Assembly: GCA_964622075.1 (NCBI GenBank)
Contig: CAZUMR010000074.1
Coordinates: 1-17,848, forward strand
Direction of reading: 5' to 3'
DNA: 17,848 nucleotides
DNA from: WAPX01 sp964622075
GTDB taxonomy: Archaea > Halobacteriota > Archaeoglobi > Archaeoglobales > Archaeoglobaceae
This document shows positions 13,015-17,848 of the stretch, piece by piece. The translations under genes and the position numbers were made by a program. The notes under the pieces were generated by a model. It was given only the letters and a program-made list of their open reading frames with translations, was not told where the DNA came from and made no database searches. Every line of letters starts with the position of its first letter. Position 1 is the first letter of the stretch.

Positions 13015-13776
13015 ATGAAAGTAGAGGAGGTAACGATAACCAAAGCCATAATCGACGAATTTTTTGAGAAGCTGAAAGGTGCTGTTGAAAGCGATGTCTG
13101 CATTGTCGGTGCTGGCCCTTCCGGGCTCGTTGCTGCAAGGTATCTGGCGGAGAAGGGTCTGAAAGTTTCTCTGTTTGAAAGAAAGCTCAGCATTGGTGGT
13201 GGAATCTGGGGCGGAGGAATGATGTTTAACAGAGTCGTTGTTCAGAAAGAAGCACTCAGTATTCTCGACGACTCTGGGGTTGACTACAGACAGTACGATG
13301 AGAATCACTACGTCTGCGATGCGATAGAGCTTTCCTCTGCCCTTACCTACAGGGCTGTAAAGGCTGGAGCCAGATTTTTCAACCTTGTCAATGTAGAGGA
13401 TGTCATAATAAAGAAAAGAAGGGTTTGCGGGCTTGTCGTAAACTGGTATCCGGTAGAGATGTGCAGCTTGAGTGTCGATCCACTTGCGATTTCATGCAGA
13501 GCTGTGATAGATGCAACAGGCCACGACGCTTCCGTATGCAACATAGTCGCAAGAAAGACTGGAAAACTGAGCATTAAAGGAGAGAAAAGCATGTGGGCGG
13601 AGAGAGCTGAGGAGGCTGTGGTAAAGCATACATCAGAAGTCTATCCCGGACTTTACGTTACGGGAATGAGCGTTGCAGCCGTTTACGGGCTGCCAAGGAT
13701 GGGGCCAATATTCGGAGGAATGCTGCTCAGCGGCAGAAAGGTTGCAGAACTCGTTGGTTCGGCTCTTGGAGTTTAG
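13015..13776 (+). CDS. thi4: Thi4-family thiazole synthase with Ser at the catalytic position
   Basis: Thi4 makes the adenylated thiazole precursor of thiamine from NAD and glycine with iron, using sulfide in archaea or an active-site Cys as the sulfur donor in yeast. The 253-residue protein has the dinucleotide-binding motif VGAGPSGLVAARYLAEKG (31-48), FERKLSIGGGIWGGGMMFN (54-72), IDATGHD (165-171) and YVTGMSVAAVYGLPRMGPIFGG (214-235), so the fold and cofactor site look intact. In the segment where archaeal proteins read LHVDP, and yeast has the sulfur-donating Cys, this one reads LSVDP. Ser153 therefore replaces His or Cys, while Asp155 is kept. A Cys at 150 lies nearby. The original annotation of this family as ribulose-1,5-bisphosphate synthetase is obsolete. 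GGAGG at 13002 supports the start. Confidence 0.88.
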   Translation: MKVEEVTITKAIIDEFFEKLKGAVESDVCIVGAGPSGLVAARYLAEKGLKVSLFERKLSIGGGIWGGGMMFNRVVVQKEALSILDDSGVDYRQYDENHYVCDAIELSSALTYRAVKAGARFFNLVNVEDVIIKKRRVCGLVVNWYPVEMCSLSVDPLAISCRAVIDATGHDASVCNIVARKTGKLSIKGEKSMWAERAEEAVVKHTSEVYPGLYVTGMSVAAVYGLPRMGPIFGGMLLSGRKVAELVGSALGV

Positions 13777-13806
13777 ACAGTCTGTTTTTTCACAGTCTGT
13801 TTTTTC
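13777..13806. repeat. 15-bp perfect tandem duplication after thi4
   Basis: ACAGTCTGTTTTTTC occurs twice head to tail, beginning at the base after the thi4 stop codon. Each unit has an ACAG-T-CTGT mini-palindrome followed by six T residues, so the duplication makes two successive terminator-like units. Confidence 0.9.
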
Positions 13807-13882
13807 TTTTTATCTTTCTTTTATCTTTCACCTTTCTTCACCTTTTCTTTACGTTTCTCCTTTCCGCTTTTTCTGCTTTTTA
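13785..13882 (+). terminator. Long pyrimidine-rich terminator tract
   Basis: About 95 bases are almost entirely C and T, with many TTTT and TTTTTT runs, immediately after thi4. This should end transcription efficiently and may act in several steps. The 254-base gap to fwdA holds this tract, a GGAGT/ACTCC inverted repeat (13895-13899 with 13912-13916) and a 10-bp tandem repeat. No gene is seen. Confidence 0.55.
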
Positions 13883-13945
13883 CACAAAAGCATGGGAGTA
13901 AATGAGCTAAAACTCCAGAATTTCGAAAGATGAGAAAGATGGAGG

Positions 13946-13965
13946 AAGTTGGAAAAAGTTGGAAA
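13946..13965. repeat. 10-bp perfect tandem duplication upstream of fwdA
   Basis: AAGTTGGAAA occurs twice with no gap, 66-85 bases upstream of the fwdA start. A second similar slip, GAAAGATGAGAAAGAT, lies just before it (13925-13940). Confidence 0.8.
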
Positions 13966-14030
13966 TCGAACCAAAAACTTCAAAAGCTAAGAGAATCCCG
14001 AATGATAAAGCATTAAGAAAAGGTGTTAGC

Positions 14031-15701
14031 ATGAGGCTCGTGCTGAAAAATGGCATAGTCTTTGACCCTGTCAACGGTATTAATGGAGAAAAGATGGACA
14101 TAATCATCGATAACGGTAGAATCGTCGAAAAAACGAGGTTTGGTTTTAAAGCCAAGGAAATAGATGTCAGTGGAAAGGTCGTGATGCCGGGCGGTTTTGA
14201 CATTCACACGCACATAGCCGGTGGAAAGGAGAACGTTGGCAGGATAATGAGGCCAGAGGACAGCCTCAGAAACCTCGTTCCAAGAAGGGGAAAGCTGAGG
14301 GCTGGAAGTGGCAGATCCGTCTTAAGTGTCCACATAACAGGTTACGAGTACGCCAGAATGGGTTACACAACCGCTCTCGCCCCGGCAACTCCTCCTCTAA
14401 TGGCGAGACACACTCATCACGAGCTCAACGAGATACCAATACTTGACAAAGCCGTCTTTCCCCTTTTCGACGGAAACTGGTTCATAATGGACAGAATAGC
14501 TGAGAAGGATTACGAGGCTGTTAAAAACTACGTCGCATGGTTACTTAGAGCAACTAAGGGCTACGCTGTCAAGGTCGTTAACCCCGGTGGTACTGAGGCG
14601 TGGGGATGGAGAAAGGAAATACACAGCCTTGATGATGAAGTCCCGGAGTTCGGAGTGACGCCAAGAGAGATCCTGACTGCCCTGATATCTGCCGTAGAAG
14701 AGCTGAGACTTCCACACTCAGTCCACCTTCACTGCAACAATCTTGGAGAACCGGGAAACTTCGAAACCACAATTGAAACGATAAAGCTCACGGAGAAGTT
14801 TGAAAGGGGAGACAGGCCTCTCCTGCATCTAACACACCTCCAGTTCCACTGCTACGCTGGAGATAGCTGGAAGAACTTTGAAAGCGGAGTGGAGGAGGTG
14901 GCAAAGGCCGTTAAAAGCCACGACGTAACGATAGATACCGGAAATCTGATGTTTGGAGATACAACGACGATGACCGCAGATGGGCCGATGGAATATCATC
15001 TCCAGCTTCTGACTGGCAGAAAGTGGGCGAATAAAGACGTTGAACTCGAAACAGCACCCGGAATTACTCCAATATTCTACAGCAGTAAAAGTCCTGTAAA
15101 TGCAGTTCAGTGGGCAATAGGGCTCGAAATACCCCTCCTGCTACCGGCAGAGAAGGTTATGATAACAACGGACCATCCAAACGGTGCTCCGTTCACAAAG
15201 TATCCTGAGATCATAGCACTCCTCATGAGCAGAAAGTACAGAGAAGAGATGCTCGAAAAAGTTCACAAGGCGGCATCTTCAAGGACAATGCTTGGGAGTA
15301 TAGACAGGGAGTTTGATTTGTACGAAATAGCCATGGTGACAAGAGCGAATCAGGCCATGACTGCAGGATTTAAAGATAAAGGACACCTTGGCGAAGGAGC
15401 AGTTGCAGATGTTGCTGTTTACGACCTGCCAGCGGAGCCAAGCAGCTCCGACTACGAGAGAATAATAAAGGCATTTTCAAGAGCTTATTTAACCATAAAG
15501 AGAGGTGAAGTCGTCGTTAAGGAAGGAGAAGTTGTAAATCCCGTTGCCGGAGTTACAAGGTATCTTGATATAAGTTACGACAGATGGATAGAAAAAGATG
15601 TCAGCACGTATTTCAGAGACTACTACTCGGTCTCAATGCAGAATTACGTAATTGGCGTTGAGGAGATGAGGAGGTGCGAGAGTGTTCCAGTTCACTCTTA
15701 A
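14031..15701 (+). CDS. fwdA: Formylmethanofuran dehydrogenase subunit A (amidohydrolase)
   Basis: FwdA is the binuclear-zinc amidohydrolase subunit of formylmethanofuran dehydrogenase. It joins formate, produced from CO2 at the Mo/W site of subunit B, to methanofuran, or the reverse during oxidation to CO2. The 556-residue product begins MRLVLKNGIVFDP. Metal-site residues are visible: HTH (His59, His61), Lys181 (probably carboxylated), VHLHC (His232, His234), LTH (His269) and TTDHPNG (Asp381). AAGGTG five bases before ATG 14031 supports this start. An in-frame ATG at 13959 would add 24 unconserved residues. It overlaps fwdC by 20 bases. Subunits B, D, F and G are not here, so they must be encoded elsewhere. 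Tungsten versus molybdenum type cannot be told. Confidence 0.95.
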   Translation: MRLVLKNGIVFDPVNGINGEKMDIIIDNGRIVEKTRFGFKAKEIDVSGKVVMPGGFDIHTHIAGGKENVGRIMRPEDSLRNLVPRRGKLRAGSGRSVLSVHITGYEYARMGYTTALAPATPPLMARHTHHELNEIPILDKAVFPLFDGNWFIMDRIAEKDYEAVKNYVAWLLRATKGYAVKVVNPGGTEAWGWRKEIHSLDDEVPEFGVTPREILTALISAVEELRLPHSVHLHCNNLGEPGNFETTIETIKLTEKFERGDRPLLHLTHLQFHCYAGDSWKNFESGVEEVAKAVKSHDVTIDTGNLMFGDTTTMTADGPMEYHLQLLTGRKWANKDVELETAPGITPIFYSSKSPVNAVQWAIGLEIPLLLPAEKVMITTDHPNGAPFTKYPEIIALLMSRKYREEMLEKVHKAASSRTMLGSIDREFDLYEIAMVTRANQAMTAGFKDKGHLGEGAVADVAVYDLPAEPSSSDYERIIKAFSRAYLTIKRGEVVVKEGEVVNPVAGVTRYLDISYDRWIEKDVSTYFRDYYSVSMQNYVIGVEEMRRCESVPVHS

Positions 15702-16434
15702 AGACGAGCCAGACGTGTGTGTGGAGGTTGAAAATCTCCTCCCGGAAAAACTGAAGGGAATGAAAGTTGGAGATGTAAGAAAGGTGAAGGTCAGGCTTGG
15801 AAAGTACGAGGTTGAAGCTGGAGAGCTGTTTGAGGTCAGAAAGACTTCTGGAGAGGAGGTCGTTTTTGAGGGACTGTGGCTCGAGAGGGTAAAGAGAATA
15901 GGGTTTGGCATGAGTTCCGGGAGTATAGTCGTCAGGGGAAACGCTGGAATGTACACTGGAGCTTTCATGAAGGGCGGGAGGATAGTCGTGGAAGGAAACG
16001 CAGACAGATTTGCTGGAATGAACATGAGCGGAGGAGAAATCGTGATTGCGGGAGATGCAGGGGATTACCTTGGTTGCGGATACAGAGGAGACGATGGAAT
16101 GAGGGGAGGGAGAATAGTTGTTCACGGCAACGCCGGAGATGAGGCAGGAGTTAAGATGAAGGACGGGGAAATAATCGTCAAGGGAGAGGCAGGAATGTTC
16201 TTCGGAGGCATGATGAGCGGGGGAATTGCGAGGGCAAAGAGGGCAAAGAGGGCTGGAGCCAACATGAAGGGCGGGACCATAATTCTTGAGGAAGCAAGGA
16301 GAGATGAGATACTTCCGGGATTCGAGTACTCTGGAAAGGACGAGTTCGAGGAAAAAATATATCACGTGTTCGAGGGCGATAGAGCAGTTAGAAAGAGCAA
16401 GGGCAGAATTCTTGTAAGAAACCTGATAGAATAG
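15682..16434 (+). CDS. fwdC: Formylmethanofuran dehydrogenase subunit C
   Basis: FwdC is a right-handed beta-helix subunit, homologous to the C-terminal GXGXG domain of glutamate synthase, and holds the A and B subunits together. In 250 residues it shows repeating beta-helix rungs: GSIVVRGNAGMYTGAFMKGG, GRIVVEGNADRFAGMNMSGG, GEIVIAGDAGDYLGCGYRGD, GRIVVHGNAGDEAGVKMKDG and GEIIVKGEAGMFFGGMMSGG. It starts at GTG 15682, five bases after an excellent GGAGGTG (15670-15676), inside the end of fwdA, so the two are translationally coupled. A small duplicated stretch, ARAKRAKRAG (about residues 184-193), is encoded by a 9-bp tandem repeat between rungs. Confidence 0.94.
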   Translation: MFQFTLKDEPDVCVEVENLLPEKLKGMKVGDVRKVKVRLGKYEVEAGELFEVRKTSGEEVVFEGLWLERVKRIGFGMSSGSIVVRGNAGMYTGAFMKGGRIVVEGNADRFAGMNMSGGEIVIAGDAGDYLGCGYRGDDGMRGGRIVVHGNAGDEAGVKMKDGEIIVKGEAGMFFGGMMSGGIARAKRAKRAGANMKGGTIILEEARRDEILPGFEYSGKDEFEEKIYHVFEGDRAVRKSKGRILVRNLIE

Positions 16435-16440
16435 CGAAGT

Positions 16441-16545
16441 AGTAACATACAGATATTAGTTTAAATTTTATACAAATTCTGAGTTTAAATGAATTCGAGA
16501 AACGAATAACTATTTATAATGGGGTATGCACGTTTATTAAACCGC
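16441..16545 (+). promoter_or_regulatory. AT-rich promoter region of dnaG
   Basis: The gap between fwdC and dnaG is AT-rich. TATTTATAAT (16511-16520) is a near-ideal archaeal TATA box, placing the start near 16540. CGTTTATTAAACC (16531-16543) is a second candidate. AGTTTAAAT occurs twice (16458-16466 and 16482-16490). No clear terminator follows fwdC. Confidence 0.6.
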
Positions 16546-16585
16546 AGGGATAGACATGATAGAAGTTAACGGAGGCGTGATACCA

Positions 16586-17821
16586 ATGAAAGCTCCGAGT
16601 GACACGACGAAGTATCTCATACACGCTGAGATAGTTGCAGACGGCGTTGTTGAAAGGCCAGATGTCGTTGGTGCGATATTCGGTCAGACCGAGGGACTTC
16701 TTGGCGAGGACCTCGATCTGAGGGAACTGCAGAAAACAGGCAGAATTGGAAGGATTGAGGTAAAGGTTGAGAGCAGAGGAGGTAAAAGTTTTGGTGAAAT
16801 TAAGGTTCCTTCAAGTCTTGACAAAATTGAGACTGCCATACTTGCCGCGGCTCTTGAGACTATAGAGAGAGTTGGTCCATGTTCGGCGAAGATTAGGGTA
16901 CTCAAAATAGAGGATGTAAGGGCAAGCAAGAGAAGAAAGATCGTTGAGAGAGCAAAGGACATACTCAGAGACCTGTTCGAAGAGCCCGAAATAGAATCAG
17001 AGAAAATAGCCGACCTTGTGAGACAGGCAGTCAGAGCGGAGGAAGTAATTGAGTACGGAGAGGAGAAACTGCCCGCCGGTCCGGCAGTAGATGAAAGTGA
17101 CGCCATAATAGTCGTTGAGGGAAGAGCTGACGTGCTGAATCTGCTGAGACATGGAATAAAGAACGTGATTGCCGTAGAGGGTACAAACATACCGAAGACA
17201 ATAGCTGAGCTGAGCAAGAAGAAGACGGTAACAGCATTCCTTGACGGAGACAGGGGTGGAGACCTTATTTTAAAGGAGCTCCTGCAGGTAGCAGATATAG
17301 ATTACGTGGCAAGAGCACCAGAGGGTAAGGGAGTGGAAGATCTAACTCAGAAGGAGATCGTTAAATCGCTCAGAAACAAAGTCCCGGTTGAGCAGCTCCA
17401 CATACTCAGGAGAGATTTCACAAGAGAGGGAAGAGAGACGAGGGAGCAGAGAGAGAGCAGAGAACCCAGAGAGAGTAGAGAGAGCAGGGAGAGCAGGGAA
17501 GAGAAGGAGCATGCAGGTGAAGAGAGAGTTGACACGGTATCCATTCTGAGAAAGCACAAGCAGGATGTGGAAGGAAGGTTAATAGCAAAGCTGCTTGACA
17601 GAAACATGAATGTAATAAAGGAAGTGCCTGTAAGAGACCTCGTAAAAGTGCTGAAGACGAACAACATGAAAGTTTCAAGCATAGTTTTCGATGGAGTTAT
17701 CACCCAGAGAGTCATAGACCTCGCAGCCAAGAAGGACATTTCCTGCCTCGTTGGAGTCAGGCTTGGAAGTGTCGTTAAAATCCCGACAGCAGTAAGGATT
17801 ATCACGTTTGATGAACTTTAA
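16586..17821 (+). CDS. dnaG: Archaeal DnaG-like primase / exosome-associated Toprim protein
   Basis: Archaeal DnaG has a Toprim catalytic domain. It has been linked both to primer synthesis and to the RNA-degrading exosome, where it helps bind poly(A). In this 411-residue product the conserved N-terminus is DTTKYLIHAEIVADGVVERPDVVGAIFGQTEGLLG (6-40). The Toprim motifs follow: VVEGRADVLNL (176-186, catalytic Glu178) and FLDGDRGGDLIL (218-229, Asp220 and Asp222). A linker at about residues 280-308 is a run of Arg-Glu-Ser type triplets and looks disordered, before a C-terminal domain ending IPTAVRIITFDEL. ATG 16586 is preferred because GGAGG (16571-16575) precedes it and homologues begin there. 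ATG 16556 would add ten residues and has no ribosome site. Confidence 0.93.
   Translation: MKAPSDTTKYLIHAEIVADGVVERPDVVGAIFGQTEGLLGEDLDLRELQKTGRIGRIEVKVESRGGKSFGEIKVPSSLDKIETAILAAALETIERVGPCSAKIRVLKIEDVRASKRRKIVERAKDILRDLFEEPEIESEKIADLVRQAVRAEEVIEYGEEKLPAGPAVDESDAIIVVEGRADVLNLLRHGIKNVIAVEGTNIPKTIAELSKKKTVTAFLDGDRGGDLILKELLQVADIDYVARAPEGKGVEDLTQKEIVKSLRNKVPVEQLHILRRDFTREGRETREQRESREPRESRESRESREEKEHAGEERVDTVSILRKHKQDVEGRLIAKLLDRNMNVIKEVPVRDLVKVLKTNNMKVSSIVFDGVITQRVIDLAAKKDISCLVGVRLGSVVKIPTAVRIITFDEL
17423..17509 (+). repeat. Purine-only Arg-Glu-Ser repeat inside dnaG
   Basis: The DNA is almost all A and G, built from degenerate AGAGAGAGC/AGGGAGAGC units, and encodes tandem RES, REP and REQ triplets in the DnaG linker. 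It stays in frame. Length probably varies between relatives by slippage. Confidence 0.8.
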
Positions 17822-17848
17822 ATTCTTTACCTTATTTTTTATAGTTTT
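17822..17848 (+). terminator. T-rich terminator after dnaG
   Basis: Immediately after the dnaG stop, ATTCTTTACCTTATTTTTTATAGTTTT to the window edge contains several T runs typical of archaeal terminators. The window ends here, so the full extent is unknown. Confidence 0.5.

Noticed and set aside
13166..13776. Cys175 of Thi4 as the yeast-type suicide cysteine
   Set aside because: It lies after the GHD motif, where archaeal sulfide-using enzymes also have Cys as I recall, and it does not align with yeast Cys205, which corresponds to the LSVDP segment.
13959..14030. N-terminal extension of FwdA from ATG 13959
   Set aside because: The extra 24 residues are unlike the family, while ATG 14031 has an AAGGTG site and starts at the conserved sequence.
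15613..16365. A 250-codon open frame on the minus strand opposite fwdC
   Set aside because: It is a shadow of the repetitive beta-helix coding sequence and shows no promoter or protein family resemblance.
17423..17509. CRISPR-like or minisatellite array in dnaG
   Set aside because: The units are in frame, purine-only and without unique spacers, so this is a coding low-complexity repeat.

Overview
The window looks like chromosomal core DNA from a thermophilic euryarchaeon, most likely of the Archaeoglobales. The basis is gene content: archaeal replication proteins (RFC large subunit, DnaG-type primase, RecJ-like DHH nuclease), an archaeal L1-L10-L12 stalk operon, the archaeal mevalonate branch (phosphomevalonate dehydratase large subunit plus UbiD-like decarboxylase), F420 synthesis (CofD) and formylmethanofuran dehydrogenase subunits A and C. 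No methanogenesis-specific gene is seen. Arginine is mostly encoded by AGA/AGG, the proteins are rich in Glu, Lys and Val, and archaeal TATA boxes and GGAGGTG-type ribosome binding sites are common. The genus is an inference. A methanogen cannot be excluded.

Layout. (1) 59-4301, minus strand: a tight operon runs leftward from a RecJ-like DHH protein through KEOPS Pcc1 (TTG start), an HVO_0476-type zinc-finger protein and a predicted nucleotidyltransferase to cofD. A tRNA-His gene with an encoded G-1 and its own promoter follows. (2) 4446-6083, plus: rfcL, ending in a charged tail and a PCNA-binding motif. (3) 6149-9193, minus: phosphomevalonate dehydratase large subunit, anhydromevalonate phosphate decarboxylase and a small winged-helix regulator, each with its own promoter-like sequence. 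(4) 9399-11451, plus: ribosomal proteins L1, L10 and L12, preceded by an mRNA hairpin that closely matches the archaeal L1-binding motif. (5) 11650-13776, plus: aroA and a Thi4 thiazole synthase. (6) 14031-16434, plus: overlapping fwdA-fwdC. (7) 16586-17821, plus: dnaG.

The genes are mostly housekeeping, and I see no insertion sequence, CRISPR array, prophage or obvious acquired island. The points most worth a second look are: the L1 autoregulatory hairpin in the 5' leader of the L1 operon; a Thi4 whose catalytic Cys/His position is Ser; perfect short tandem duplications in almost every intergenic gap, some of which copy TATA boxes; a recurrent intergenic TTTTGCTG word; a GTCAGT repeat cluster between the recJ-like operon and rfcL; and near-identical DNA at the 3' ends of the L10 and L12 genes.
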